Assembly (NCBI RefSeq): GCF_030813355.1
Contig: NZ_JAUSUD010000002.1
Coordinates: forward strand, 248,001 to 312,000
Direction: 5' to 3'
From: Metabacillus malikii
Lineage (GTDB): Bacteria > Bacillota > Bacilli > Bacillales > Bacillaceae
DNA length: 64,000 bases
Below the pieces are notes generated by a model. It saw only the letters and a list, made by a program, of their open reading frames with translations. It searched no databases and was not told the origin of the DNA. The translations under genes and the position numbers were made by a program. Positions 8,226 through 17,544 of the stretch are shown piece by piece; position 1 is the stretch's first letter; the number at the start of each line of letters is the position of its first letter.

Positions 8226-9018
8226 TTACATTCTCTCCTTCAGTAACGGAAGATTCTATTTTCATTCGTTCACTGACAGGAAGATATGTTGCTAGTTTTT
8301 GTTCAATTGCTTTCGGTGCTTGTCCTTCTAATACTGATAAGACACCTTCAATCATTACTTCTTTTACTTTCACTTCTTGCTTTGATTTACGTTTTAACTT
8401 ATTTGCAAATGGATGCCATATAACATAGCCTGTAAAAATCCCCATCATTGTCGCGATAAATGCTGCAGCAATGGCCTCACCTAAGGCAGCAGTATCATCC
8501 ATATGTGATAGTGCTGCAATTAATCCAACTACTGCACCCAAAACTCCAAGTGTTGGAGCATACGTTCCAGCCTGTGAGAAAATAGTCGCGTTAGCTTGGT
8601 GTCGTTCTTCCATTGCTTCAATCTCTTCACTCATGACGTCACGAATGAAATCAGCATTTTGGCCATCTACAGCCATAAGTAAACCGTTCTTTAAAAAAGG
8701 ATCATCGATGTCTGTAAGTTTTGCTTCAAGTGCTAACAAGCCTTCCTTACGTGCAACTTGTGCCCAATCTGAGAAAAGTGGGATGAGCTCCTGAATCGTA
8801 GGGATTTTTTTATCTTTAAATAAAATCCCGAAAAGCTTCGGTACCTTTTTTATCTCATTTGTAGGGAAGGCAATTGTTACAGCTGCAATTGTCCCGAGTA
8901 TAATGATGAGTAGGGCTGGTGCGTTAAGAAGGTTCGAAGGATGCACACCTTTTAATGTCATACCAACTCCAACTGCAATAATTGCAAGTATTAATCCTAT
9001 TACTGACGTTTTATCCAT
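8218..9018 (-). CDS. motA: Flagellar stator protein MotA
   Basis: A 266-residue protein with four membrane helices (about residues 5-25, 30-50, 145-170, 180-205) and a large cytoplasmic loop containing the RxxxE-type interaction region (ARKEGLLALE). The conserved prolines of the family are present (GTYAPTLGVLGAVVGL). Start MDKTSV at 9018 is chosen for the GGTGA site upstream; the frame can be read from 9030. It forms the pentameric stator ring around MotB and is encoded just ahead of it with an 8-base overlap. A sigma-D-like promoter lies about 40 bases upstream. Confidence 0.93.
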   Translation of the reverse strand: MDKTSVIGLILAIIAVGVGMTLKGVHPSNLLNAPALLIIILGTIAAVTIAFPTNEIKKVPKLFGILFKDKKIPTIQELIPLFSDWAQVARKEGLLALEAKLTDIDDPFLKNGLLMAVDGQNADFIRDVMSEEIEAMEERHQANATIFSQAGTYAPTLGVLGAVVGLIAALSHMDDTAALGEAIAAAFIATMMGIFTGYVIWHPFANKLKRKSKQEVKVKEVMIEGVLSVLEGQAPKAIEQKLATYLPVSERMKIESSVTEGENVNG

Positions 9019-9056
9019 ATAAATCACCATATTTCTTATATATTTTCTTATTTCTT

Positions 9057-9083
9057 ATATCGGAATGATTTTTAATTTGTTAA
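9057..9083 (-). promoter_or_regulatory. Sigma-D-like promoter for motAB
   Basis: On the minus strand CCGATAT (plus 9057-9063) resembles the flagellar sigma-D -10 GCCGATAA, with a TTAA about 16 bases upstream. B. subtilis motAB is transcribed by sigma-D, so this is a reasonable match. Confidence 0.45.
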
Positions 9084-9238
9084 GAGGTTTAGGTGAAGTT
9101 CTTTGTAATTTTATCTGTTTACATTTACGGTTTCGGAAAATATTGTTTGGGGAAGGTGTGACATTTTTGGAAAGGTGTGCCTATACGGATATCAACTATA
9201 TTACCAACAAGTGGTAGTGTTCTAATAGATCTAAAAGT

Positions 9239-9268
9239 AAAAAAGGCCTCTTATGATTTAGAGACCTT
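9239..9268 (-). terminator. Terminator of the small membrane protein gene
   Basis: On the minus strand AAGGTCTCTAAATC and ATAAGAGGCCTT form a stem, followed by TTTTTT. It directly follows the stop codon at 9273. Confidence 0.65.
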
Positions 9269-9272
9269 CATG

Positions 9273-9551
9273 CTAAAATGTATAGCTGATAAATGATGAC
9301 ACTGATAAATAATACAGTGGGAGAAGTAAAACAATCAAATTGCCTAAGAAAAAAAATCGCGAGTAATAGGTGCTCGTATTTTCGTAAGCGATTGAAGCAA
9401 GTAGAGCTGCAAATAAACTTGTCCCATAAAATAAAATGATACCAAATATTGCACCTAAACGTTCCTGATAAAAAATAAATCCTAATGAAGAACCGTTGAA
9501 TATAAGAAACACGAAAGAAATAGCTAACAGCATTTTTTGGTATTTTATCAT
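9273..9551 (-). CDS. Small membrane protein of unknown function (92 aa)
   Basis: Three hydrophobic segments are visible (about residues 7-27, 32-52 and 65-88), with few charged residues. The ATG at 9551 (MIKYQKMLL) has GAGGTG 6 bases upstream; a GTG at 9560 is possible but lies in that site. I do not recognise the family. It stands between clpE and motA as its own unit with its own terminator. Confidence 0.6.
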   Translation of the reverse strand: MIKYQKMLLAISFVFLIFNGSSLGFIFYQERLGAIFGIILFYGTSLFAALLASIAYENTSTYYSRFFFLGNLIVLLLPLYYLSVSSFISYTF

Positions 9552-9770
9552 GACATACACCTCAATACATGTATATGAGTCAGATAAAATACAATGACAA
9601 AAAGCTACACCTAACGTTGTTGTGTCGTTGATGTTTTCAGAAAAAAAGAGGAAGACTCAACGTGTCTCCCCAAAAAACAAGTTCCATAAATATAATGCAA
9701 ACAAACATTATATTTTGTTTGTTGGTTCTGAAGTTTTAAGTCATCCTCGGGCGTATTTCTATTTAGTAAA

Positions 9771-11897
9771 TCAATTATTCTTCACAATGATTTCGTTATT
9801 TTCGACATCTATAATAATAGAGTCAATCTGTTCATTGTCTAACAGTAAATCAGTGATTTTATCTTCAACGTGCTCTTGAATTACTCGACGAAGCGGTCTG
9901 GCCCCATATTCTGGATGGTAGCCTAATTGAGTTAACTTTTCTTTCGCTATATCTGTCACTGATAAGTCAATCATTTGTTCATGAAGAGTACTTGCTAATT
10001 CAGCTAACATCAATGTAACAATTTTTAATAATGCCTCATTATTTAAGGTTGTGAATTCAATAATATTATCAAAACGGTTCAAAAACTCTGGTTTAAAGAA
10101 AGAACCTAATGATTGAAGTAATTCACTTTCTCTAACAGCTGTATTTTCATCTGTATTGAAGCCGACTTTTATCGTTTTTTCGCTAACCCCTGCATTACTT
10201 GTCATAATAATGACGGTGTCCTTAAAGCTGACAGTTCGACCTTGGCTATCTGTTAGTCGACCATCTTCAAGGATTTGTAAAAACATATGTTGTACATCTG
10301 GATGAGCTTTTTCTATTTCATCTAATAAAATGATGCTATAAGGATTTCGGCGAACCTTTTCGGTCAATTGACCGGCTTCATCGTGTCCAACATAGCCTGG
10401 TGGAGAACCAATAATTTTTGATACTGTATGTTTCTCCATATATTCACTCATATCTAAGCGAATCATCGCCTCTTTAGATCCGAATAGTTCCTCTGCGAGT
10501 GTTTTCGTTAATTCGGTTTTCCCGACCCCGGTAGGACCGACAAACAAGAATGAGCCAATCGGTCTTGTTTTTGGTTTTAACCCTGCTCGACTTCTTCTTA
10601 TCGCTTTTGCAACCTTTTGAACTGCATCATGTTGACCGATAACTTTTTGTGAAAGGTTCCGGACTAAATGCTTCATCTTTATTTGTTCATTTTCTTGAAG
10701 CTTACCAACAGGTATTCCCGTTTTTCTTTCAATAATTTCTTGGATATCTTCAACAGTTACTTCAAGTTTATCAATTTTATCCTCATGTTGTAATTGGGAC
10801 TCTAAGTGACTTTCTTCATCTCTTAGTTTGGCAGCTAGTTCGTAGTCCTCAGCTTCAGTAGCCTTTTGTTTTTGTTTTACGATGTTTGCAAGGCGGTTTT
10901 GAAGCTCTTTTTCATTATAAAGAGGAAGAGATAGGTTCTTCTTTGCCCCAGCTTCATCCAATAAATCAATCGCTTTATCCGGTAGGAAGCGATCTTGAAT
11001 GTATCGTTGCGATAATTTTACACAAGCTTCTATCGCTTCATCTGTATATCGTACATGATGATACGTCTCATATTTATCTTGAATACCTTTAATAATGTTA
11101 ATTGCTTGTTCGGTGTCAGGTTCTAAAACCGTGACGGGTTGGAAGCGACGTTCAAGTGCAGCATCCTTTTCGATTGAACGGTATTCTTTTAATGTCGTTG
11201 CCCCGATTACTTGAAGTTCTCCTCTTGCTAGGGCAGGCTTTAAAATATTCCCTGCATCCATAGATCCTTCTGCAGATCCGGCTCCAACTAGCTGATGAAT
11301 TTCATCAATGAATAGGATGATATTTTTTTTCTGTTGTAGTTCTTGAATAACTTGTTTCATACGTTCCTCAAATTGTCCTCTAATACCTGTGCTTGCGACG
11401 AGTGATGCAACATCTAAAAGATATACTTCCTTATTCTTTAGTTTTGCAGGAACAGTACCATTCGCAATCATTAATGCTAAACCTTCAACAATCGCAGTTT
11501 TTCCGACACCTGGTTCACCAATTAATACCGGATTGTTCTTATTTCTGCGATTTAAAATTTCAATCACTCGTTTTACTTCCTTATCGCGTCCAATAACAGG
11601 GTCAATAAGTCCTGCACGAGAAGCATTGGTTATATTTCGCCCAAGCTCGTCTAGAATTCCACCACCATTACGTAGTTGCTCTTTCTGATTAAGAGCTGAT
11701 GGTTGTTGCTGTTGTGATATTCCTTTAAATAGGTCCTCAAAAGGAAAAGAGGAATATGGGCTAGAGATATTATTAGGTAATGATTGTTTTGTTTTCATAT
11801 AGCAATCATTGCATAACTTCATTTGCTTATGTTGGTTATTAAATTGAATGTTAAAATAAACAGATGCTTGATTAGATTGACATTTTTCACACATCAT
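9771..11897 (-). CDS. clpE: ATP-dependent Clp protease ATP-binding subunit ClpE
   Basis: A 708-residue class I Clp ATPase. The N-terminal zinc finger (Cys3, Cys6, Cys29, Cys32) is the mark of ClpE. Two AAA+ modules follow: Walker A GEPGVGKT at 127-134 with Walker B LFIDEIH, and Walker A GPTGVGKT near 455 with [14 protein letters not shown]-like coiled stretch ([14 protein letters not shown]) lies between them in place of a ClpC-type N-domain. It unfolds and feeds proteins to ClpP and disaggregates proteins under heat stress. Regulation by CtsR is visible in the promoter. Start ATG at 11897 has AAAGGA 10 bases upstream. Confidence 0.96.
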   Translation of the reverse strand: MMCEKCQSNQASVYFNIQFNNQHKQMKLCNDCYMKTKQSLPNNISSPYSSFPFEDLFKGISQQQQPSALNQKEQLRNGGGILDELGRNITNASRAGLIDPVIGRDKEVKRVIEILNRRNKNNPVLIGEPGVGKTAIVEGLALMIANGTVPAKLKNKEVYLLDVASLVASTGIRGQFEERMKQVIQELQQKKNIILFIDEIHQLVGAGSAEGSMDAGNILKPALARGELQVIGATTLKEYRSIEKDAALERRFQPVTVLEPDTEQAINIIKGIQDKYETYHHVRYTDEAIEACVKLSQRYIQDRFLPDKAIDLLDEAGAKKNLSLPLYNEKELQNRLANIVKQKQKATEAEDYELAAKLRDEESHLESQLQHEDKIDKLEVTVEDIQEIIERKTGIPVGKLQENEQIKMKHLVRNLSQKVIGQHDAVQKVAKAIRRSRAGLKPKTRPIGSFLFVGPTGVGKTELTKTLAEELFGSKEAMIRLDMSEYMEKHTVSKIIGSPPGYVGHDEAGQLTEKVRRNPYSIILLDEIEKAHPDVQHMFLQILEDGRLTDSQGRTVSFKDTVIIMTSNAGVSEKTIKVGFNTDENTAVRESELLQSLGSFFKPEFLNRFDNIIEFTTLNNEALLKIVTLMLAELASTLHEQMIDLSVTDIAKEKLTQLGYHPEYGARPLRRVIQEHVEDKITDLLLDNEQIDSIIIDVENNEIIVKNN

Positions 11898-12054
11898 ACT
11901 TATACATTCCTTTCATTTTTTTAGTTGTGTTACTACAACATTAACAATCATGTGACATGGAGCATTGTTAATGTTTGGAAACGACTCTATGTCAATTAAT
12001 GAATGAAAAGTTTGAGAAACTTTGACTAAATGTCTAAATAGGAGGAGATGTCTG

Positions 12055-12071
12055 TTTGACCATCTCTGACT
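12055..12071 (-). promoter_or_regulatory. CtsR box 2 (imperfect)
   Basis: The minus strand reads AGTCAGAGATGGTCAAA, a near copy of the CtsR heptad direct repeat (RGTCAAA NNN RGTCAAA), with two changes in the first half. It lies just downstream of the -10 box, where binding would block clpE transcription. Confidence 0.65.
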
Positions 12072-12073
12072 AT

Positions 12074-12102
12074 AGTATAGTTTGACCTTTTTTGACTTTC
12101 AA
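12074..12102 (-). promoter_or_regulatory. clpE promoter overlapped by a CtsR box
   Basis: On the minus strand TTGAAA (plus 12097-12102) and TATACT (12074-12079) are separated by exactly 17 bases, a good sigma-A promoter. The spacer is occupied by AGTCAAAAAAGGTCAAA (12081-12097 on the plus strand), a full CtsR operator. CtsR represses until heat or other protein stress inactivates it. Confidence 0.88.
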
Positions 12103-12210
12103 GTAATACGATTTGAAAATTAAAATGTAATATTTCCCATAATTTTATAACCTATTACGAGTTATTTGCTGTTTTGCAATGAGGAATGGTTAATTACTCA
12201 TGCCAAAGAT

Positions 12211-12438
12211 ATGCTTTTTTCGTATACACTGTTGCTTTTTACTGAGTAATCGTTTAGGGGGGGGTTCTCTATACAGTACACAGCAACAGCGGGGTGGGTG
12301 GAAAGCTTATCTAGCTCCTCAGCGTAAACGCCTACTCACGTCTCAACTCTCCCACACATCCGCAGAAGTCTCGCAATCAGCTCCAACAAACCCTTAAAAT
12401 AGTTCGTACAAAAACCACAATCTTTTAGAAGTGAGCCT
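12211..12438 (+). repeat. MITE-like intergenic repeat, copy C
   Basis: The left end reads ATGCTTTTTTCGTATACACT then GTTGCTTTTTACTGAGT. The right end on the other strand reads AGGCTCACTTCTAAAAGATT then GTGGTTTTTG. The core includes CCGCAGAAGTCTCGCAATCA and GCTCCAACAAACCCTTAAAA. It lies between clpE and ykvI, so both genes start outside it. A run of nine G is present at 12257-12265. Confidence 0.72.
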
Positions 12439-12697
12439 AATGATAAAACTAACGATAATGTTTTATATTGAATGTATAAGCTTTATTGACCATAGTTATT
12501 TTTTGCATAAAGAATTTTCTGCTGGAGAGTTTTTCTTATAAAAGATTATAGAGTGAGAGCCCTAGGGAAAGTTCTTAATAAGTAATATTGCTTCAACCTC
12601 CTATGAAAAATGAATTTCAAGTCATAAGTGGGGCGCATGTTCTTCATTCTTGTACATATAATGAAACAAGCTTTCTTACTTGTGAGGTGTTCAAATA

Positions 12698-13732
12698 ATG
12701 AAACAATCATGGCTCTCGTCTTTTCAAGTTGCTGCTGTTTATGTAGGGACAGTTGTTGGAGCAGGCTTTGCAACTGGAAGGGAGATAGTGGAGTTTTTCA
12801 CTAAGTACGGTATTTTTGGTTTTGCAGGTATTTTGGTAGTTGGGTTATTATTTATCACAATCGGAACAAAAATGCTCATTATTTCAAATAGATTGAAAGC
12901 GAAATCTTATCAAGATCTAATGACGTTTTTATTTGGGAGAAAAATCGGACGACTTATTAATTTTTTTATGTTGCTTATTTTATTTGGATTAACGTCAATT
13001 ATGCTTTCTGGTGCGGGAGCGATCTTTAAAGAACAATTAGGGTTATCAGTCAGAATTGGTGTCATTATCACAATCTTATTGACGATAGGTGTAATGGTAT
13101 TTGGGATTAAAGGGTTATATAGTGTCAATAGTTTAGTCGTTCCAATGTTGATTTTATTTAGTGTGATATTGGCTGTAGAGTCATTTTCAAAAGAGACGCT
13201 CTATCATATGACGGAGGAAGCTTCCATGTCGTTTAAGTGGGTTTTGTCTGCTGTTTCTTATGCCGCTTTTAATTTAACGATGGCTTCAGCAGTGCTTGTT
13301 CCGCTTGCAAGTGAAATAAATGATGAAAAAGTATTGAAAAGAGGCGGCATAATTGGTGGTGCAATATTGACACTAATTCTCATAAGTAGTCATATCGCAT
13401 TATCGAGCTTACCAAATTTGACAGCCTATGATATTCCAATGGCAGAAGTAATGAAAACAACCCTTTACTCGATATATTTTATTTACATAGCGGTCATCTA
13501 TGGTGAAGTATTTACATCGGTTATTGGCAATTTATATGGATTAGAAAAACAGATACTATCATTTGTAACCATTCCGAGGATGGTTATTATATGTTGTATT
13601 TTATGTATCGCTGCTTTCATAAGTAAAATTGGTTACAGCCAACTGATTACTTCGCTCTACCCAATATTCGGTTATGTTTGCTTAGGAATGTTAGTATTAT
13701 TAATCTTTAAGAAAGTACCAAATCATTCATGA
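12698..13732 (+). CDS. ykvI: YkvI-family membrane transporter
   Basis: A 344-residue protein with about ten transmembrane helices. The first helix contains VGTVVGAGFATGREIVEFF, the glycine-rich broken helix typical of the YkvI family, which resembles the LeuT/APC fold of amino-acid transporters. It lies beside clpE exactly as ykvI does in B. subtilis. The substrate is unknown. The ATG at 12698 follows GAGGTGTTCAAATA. A 75-residue frame on the opposite strand across its start is a shadow. Confidence 0.8.
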   Translation: MKQSWLSSFQVAAVYVGTVVGAGFATGREIVEFFTKYGIFGFAGILVVGLLFITIGTKMLIISNRLKAKSYQDLMTFLFGRKIGRLINFFMLLILFGLTSIMLSGAGAIFKEQLGLSVRIGVIITILLTIGVMVFGIKGLYSVNSLVVPMLILFSVILAVESFSKETLYHMTEEASMSFKWVLSAVSYAAFNLTMASAVLVPLASEINDEKVLKRGGIIGGAILTLILISSHIALSSLPNLTAYDIPMAEVMKTTLYSIYFIYIAVIYGEVFTSVIGNLYGLEKQILSFVTIPRMVIICCILCIAAFISKIGYSQLITSLYPIFGYVCLGMLVLLIFKKVPNHS

Positions 13733-14200
13733 TTCAGCAGGGATTTTTAAAAGAGAAACGACAAACTTTTAATCAACATTTTCATGATGTATTTCTAATA
13801 GGTGGCTATGTTTCAGATTAATGTTAAAAGAACAACATTTTTATATCGTACTAAAACTGATCATTTAATATTTCCATACTATTTTCAACTGGGGGACAAG
13901 GATTTTTTGCTCCCCCTTCCTCATTGATTTATTTGCCCTCAAAAAATTTTCCACAGTGATTGTATGATTATCAATTCTTATCAGTTCTACTGAAATCAAC
14001 CGAAGAGAAAAATATTAAAACATCAATTTTTATGGGCACAGTCTAAAGAAAAGAGTCTTATTTCTGAATTGTAGACGAGAAATACGCATTTAAGGTCATA
14101 AAAAGCGATTTTTCATTAAAAAGGGTATTTTTAATCGTGTTATCACATAATTATTTAAGAAATCGAGTAAGTGTAACGTTTGACGGTAATCTTTCTTTCA

Positions 14201-14219
14201 TATTATGATTGTCATAATA
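14201..14219. promoter_or_regulatory. Perfect palindrome, candidate operator
   Basis: TATTATGA-TTG-TCATAATA has 8-base arms with a 3-base centre. It lies about 180 bases upstream of the CNNM/CBS gene and could bind a dimeric regulator. I do not recognise the regulator. Confidence 0.45.
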
Positions 14220-14352
14220 CTATCTGTGGGGTGATAATATGGGGCAGAGTTAAAATTTAATAGACTAGTAGCATCCCTTATTGTACTCCAAGCGGACGCT
14301 CAATTTTATATAATTAAATAATCAAATATGTTTATGAATTGATTTAACTCTC

Positions 14353-14386
14353 AGGAGGTGACTCCTTTTCCGTTAATGACGGAGAA
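14353..14386 (+). promoter_or_regulatory. Two small hairpins at the ribosome site of the CNNM gene
   Basis: AGGAG-GTGA-CTCCT, which masks a perfect AGGAGGTGA, is followed by TCCGT-TAATG-ACGGA and then GAAAGGA just before the TTG start. The strong site is 30 or more bases from the start and itself paired, so translation may be controlled by this leader. I match it to no known riboswitch. Confidence 0.5.
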
Positions 14387-14397
14387 AGGAAGCTTAT

Positions 14398-15744
14398 TTG
14401 GACATAGTAAATTTGTTGCTTGTTGCAATTTTAATCGCTCTTACGGGTTTTTTCGTTGCTTCTGAATTTGCGATTGTTAAGATTAGAAGCTCTCGTATTG
14501 ACCAATTAATTGCAGAAGGAAACAAAAAGGCAAGCGCGGCGAAGAACGTCATTAATAATCTTGATGAATATTTGTCTGCCTGTCAGCTAGGGATTACAAT
14601 TACAGCACTAGGACTAGGTTGGCTTGGTGAACCGACTATTGAACATTTATTATCACCATTATTTGATAAAATGAATGTTTCAGGTTCTATCGCGACAATT
14701 TTATCATTTGTAATTGCTTTTTCAACAATAACGTTTCTACACGTTGTTGTCGGAGAATTAGCACCAAAAACAGTAGCTATTCAAAAAGCAGAAGCTATTA
14801 GTATTTGGGTGTCAAAGCCATTGATGGCCTTCTATCGTATTATGTACCCGTTTATCTGGGCTTTAAACGGATCTGCACGATTTATTACAGGAATTTTTGG
14901 ATTTAAGCCTGTTTCTGAACATGAGTTGGCACATAGTGAAGAAGAACTTAGAATTATACTATCTGAAAGCTATAAAAGTGGCGAGATAAATCAATCTGAA
15001 TTTAAATATGTAAATAAAATCTTTGAATTTGATAATCGAATTGCGAAAGAAATAATGGTTCCGCGGACAGAAATTGTTTCATTATCGATTGATGCCCCGA
15101 TTCAAGAGCAATTGGAAATTATCAAAGATGAAAAGTATACACGATATCCTATCGTAGATGGTGATAAAGACCATATTGTAGGAATCGTAAATATAAAAGA
15201 AATTTTTACTGACTTAATCCATTTTGACTCTCAGCAGCCATTTTCGATAAAACAATATATTAGGCCTATAATCCAAGTGATTGAATCCATCCCTATTCAT
15301 GAATTATTAGTGAAAATGCAAAAGGAACGAATCCATATGGCAGTGCTAATTGATGAATATGGAGGAACTGCAGGACTTGTTACAGTCGAAGATATACTAG
15401 AAGAAATCGTCGGTGAAATTCGTGATGAATTTGACGCAGATGAAGTTCCACTCATCCAAAAAGTGAACGATTCTAAATATATTGTAGATGGGAAAGTGCT
15501 CGTAACAGAAATTAATGATCTTTTTAAGTTATCAATTGATGACACTGATGTAGACACGATAGGTGGATGGGTATTAACAGAGCAATATGATATTAAAACA
15601 GGTGATTGTGTTGAATTCGGACCCCTCACCTTTAAAGTAACTAAAATGGATAATCATCATATTAAATATTTAGAAATAACAAAGACACAAATTGAAGCAA
15701 TTCCAAATCCAGCCTTATTAGAAAAGAAAATTGCAACATCATAG
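14398..15744 (+). CDS. CNNM/CBS transmembrane protein (HlyC/CorC, hemolysin-like family)
   Basis: A 448-residue protein. The N-terminal CNNM domain (about 1-195) has several membrane helices, beginning MDIVNLLLVAILIALTGFFV. Two CBS domains follow (about 215-335; IMVPRTEIVSL, YTRYPIVDGD, and AVLIDEYGGTAGLVT), then the C-terminal CorC/HlyC transporter-associated domain (about 350-430; DTIGGWVLTE). Homologues transport or regulate magnesium, sodium or cobalt. The start is a TTG at 14398 behind GAAAGGA. The leader carries two hairpins. It ends with a strong terminator and is not clearly part of an operon. Confidence 0.88.
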   Translation: MDIVNLLLVAILIALTGFFVASEFAIVKIRSSRIDQLIAEGNKKASAAKNVINNLDEYLSACQLGITITALGLGWLGEPTIEHLLSPLFDKMNVSGSIATILSFVIAFSTITFLHVVVGELAPKTVAIQKAEAISIWVSKPLMAFYRIMYPFIWALNGSARFITGIFGFKPVSEHELAHSEEELRIILSESYKSGEINQSEFKYVNKIFEFDNRIAKEIMVPRTEIVSLSIDAPIQEQLEIIKDEKYTRYPIVDGDKDHIVGIVNIKEIFTDLIHFDSQQPFSIKQYIRPIIQVIESIPIHELLVKMQKERIHMAVLIDEYGGTAGLVTVEDILEEIVGEIRDEFDADEVPLIQKVNDSKYIVDGKVLVTEINDLFKLSIDDTDVDTIGGWVLTEQYDIKTGDCVEFGPLTFKVTKMDNHHIKYLEITKTQIEAIPNPALLEKKIATS

Positions 15745-15753
15745 TTAACTTAT

Positions 15754-15785
15754 TAGAACTTACAAATCTGTAAGTTCTTTTTCTA
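15754..15785 (+). terminator. Terminator of the CNNM/CBS gene
   Basis: AGAACTTACA pairs perfectly with TGTAAGTTCT around a four-base loop, followed by TTTTTCT. Confidence 0.9.
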
Positions 15786-15931
15786 TGGAGTTATGCCATT
15801 TTGCATTTGTCCGGTTTTAACTCATCACGTTTTATAGATATAAATACAGATAATATGGAAAATAATAAAAATGTTGCTTTCAAATGAATTAACCGTCACA
15901 ATAAAGTACATAAACAAATTTTAATCTGTAG

Positions 15932-16327
15932 GTGATGATAATTATTGAAGTAAAAACGTCTCCAGTTAGTGATGGAGAATTTAATCGTGGTGTATTTGCA
16001 ACAGTTGATATAAAAAAAGGAGTGCTTTTCCATGAAGCTCCTGTTATTCCTTACCCAAATGAAGATCATGAGCATATAAAAAATACGATTCTTGATGATT
16101 ATGCTTTTGAATACGGTATTAATCACACGGCAATTGTATTAGGTTACGGTGCGCTTTTTAATCATTCGTACAAACCTAATGCTACTTACGATATTAACTT
16201 CGAGAAACATGTGTTTGAATTCTACGCATATAAGGATATTCAAGCAGGTGAAGAGATTTTAATTAATTATAATGGTGAAGTGGATGACGATGAACCGTTA
16301 TGGTTTAACAAACAAGAAGAGAAGTAA
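15932..16327 (+). CDS. Small SET-domain protein
   Basis: A 131-residue protein made almost entirely of a SET fold. Visible motifs are NRGVFATVDIKKG (first strand motif), a middle linker, GALFNHSYKPNATY (the NHS motif of the cofactor and substrate site) and GEEILINYNG (catalytic Tyr). SET proteins are usually protein lysine methyltransferases; free-living bacteria carry compact ones of unknown substrate. Start choice is difficult: GTG at 15932 and ATG at 15935 lie in or directly against the GGTG site, and the best spacing falls on ATT codons at 15941 or 15944. It is flanked by intergenic repeats and has no operon partner. Confidence 0.75.
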   Translation: MMIIIEVKTSPVSDGEFNRGVFATVDIKKGVLFHEAPVIPYPNEDHEHIKNTILDDYAFEYGINHTAIVLGYGALFNHSYKPNATYDINFEKHVFEFYAYKDIQAGEEILINYNGEVDDDEPLWFNKQEEK

Positions 16328-16664
16328 CCATGTTATTTTGGTAAGAAAGTACAAAGGATTTACCTTGTTGTAGTGTTCAGATTCATGCTCTAGCTCCTCG
16401 AGGTCATATGCTATGCCATAACTGAATGGAAGACAGTGAATGTCTCTATTCAGTTGCGTCCTATACTTTTGGGGCTGTTATAGGCGCTTATACTTTTCTT
16501 AAAAACTTTCTCATTGCAAATCAAATTGTTTCATGATATATTTTTTTAGTTGAAATTTCATGATTCTTTAATGATGTAATATTATTCGAATAATTGAGTA
16601 GGACTAAACATATTGTATATAAGTAACTAATTTAATAAAAAATCCATTATTTTTGTAATTTAAT
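16328..16664. other. Intergenic region with a hairpin-forming repeat-like block
   Basis: Positions 16385-16500 hold a GC-richer block described separately. The remaining AT-rich DNA should contain the queC promoter. No gene seen. Confidence 0.45.
16385..16500. repeat. Hairpin-forming intergenic block
   Basis: It includes CTCTAGCTCCTCGAGGTCAT, then AACTGAAT-GG-AAGACA-GTGAA-TGTCT-CT-ATTCAGTT (a strong stem with a small bulge), then GGCGCTTATACTTTTCTT. The layout resembles short intergenic repeats I recall from Bacillaceae genomes. Only one clear copy is in this window, so repetition is not shown here. Confidence 0.4.
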
Positions 16665-16701
16665 GGGAGAGGTTATAGCAAAACCCTCTATAAAAAACTA
16701 A
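16665..16701 (+). promoter_or_regulatory. preQ1-I riboswitch of the que operon
   Basis: GGGAGAGGTTATAGCAAAAC, CCTCTATAAAAAACTAA is the compact class I preQ1 aptamer: stem P1 GAGAGG/CCTCT, loop with the conserved TAGC, and the A-rich pseudoknot tail AAAAAACTAA. The following TAGTTTTATAGAG can pair with CTCTATAAAAAACTA as an antiterminator. preQ1 binding is expected to turn off queCDE. Confidence 0.95.
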
Positions 16702-16737
16702 TATTAAAACAAGTAGTTTTATAGAGAAGATGTAGTT

Positions 16738-16775
16738 GCTAGCACCTCGGAATGTCGTTTCCGGGTGCTTTTTAT
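16738..16775 (+). terminator. preQ1 riboswitch terminator
   Basis: AGCACCTCGGAA pairs with TTTCCGGGTGCT, followed by TTTTATTTTTTTC, about 100 bases ahead of the queC start. Confidence 0.88.
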
Positions 16776-16878
16776 TTTTTTCTTATAAAAAAAACAGGTT
16801 CCAGACTGAAATAACATCATATACTGGGTAATTTTGTCTCAATCTGTATTTCAAGAGAGTTTTCTGGAGGAGATAGTT

Positions 16879-17544
16879 TTGTTAAAAGATGAAAAAGCGA
16901 TCGTTGTATTTAGTGGTGGACAGGATAGTACAACATGCTTATTTTGGGCATTAAAGCAGTTTAAAGAAGTAGTAGCTGTGACATTTGATTACAACCAAAG
17001 ACATAGCTTAGAAATAGACGTAGCAAAATCAATTGCAAATGAAATAGGTGTAGATCATCATATATTAGATATGTCATTACTCAATCAACTTGCACCAAAT
17101 GCGTTAACTAGGACAGATATCGACATTGAACATTCGGATGGAGAATTGCCATCTACATTCGTCCCAGGCAGAAACTTGGTTTTCTTAACGTTTGCGACGA
17201 TTTTAGGATATCAAATTGGTGCAAGGCATATTGTAACAGGGGTATGTGAAACGGACTTTAGCGGTTATCCAGATTGCCGTGATGAATTCGTAAAATCATG
17301 TAACGTAACACTAAATTTAGCATTAGATAAACCTATTGTCCTTCATACTCCTTTAATGTGGATTAATAAAGAGGAAACTTGGAAAATGGCCGATGAACTG
17401 GGTGTGTTAGATTTTGTCAGAGAGAAAACGTTAACTTGTTATAACGGCATTATTGCAGAAGGTTGTGGCGAGTGTCCAGCTTGTCTTTTAAGACAAAAAG
17501 GACTCGATAATTATCTTTTAAGTAAAGGTGTTGAAAATATATGA
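16879..17544 (+). CDS. queC: 7-cyano-7-deazaguanine synthase QueC
   Basis: A 221-residue cytoplasmic enzyme that converts 7-carboxy-7-deazaguanine to preQ0 with ATP and ammonia. The PP-loop [10 protein letters not shown] is at about residues 10-19. The C-terminal zinc cluster [10 protein letters not shown] and the [14 protein letters not shown] segment are present. The TTG at 16879 is chosen because GGAGGAGATAGTT precedes it and it fits the family length of about 219; the frame extends to 16834 without a site. It is the first gene of queC-queD-queE. Its stop overlaps the queD start by 4 bases (ATGA), and transcription is under the preQ1-I riboswitch. Confidence 0.96.
   Translation: MLKDEKAIVVFSGGQDSTTCLFWALKQFKEVVAVTFDYNQRHSLEIDVAKSIANEIGVDHHILDMSLLNQLAPNALTRTDIDIEHSDGELPSTFVPGRNLVFLTFATILGYQIGARHIVTGVCETDFSGYPDCRDEFVKSCNVTLNLALDKPIVLHTPLMWINKEETWKMADELGVLDFVREKTLTCYNGIIAEGCGECPACLLRQKGLDNYLLSKGVENI

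Larger units (their letters stand above)
13733..14397. other. Long intergenic region before the CNNM gene
   Basis: 665 bases, mostly AT-rich. It contains a perfect palindrome at 14201-14219, a GC-poor stretch to 14340, and two hairpins with the start signals of the next gene at 14353-14390. No small gene with a good ribosome site was found. Confidence 0.5.
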
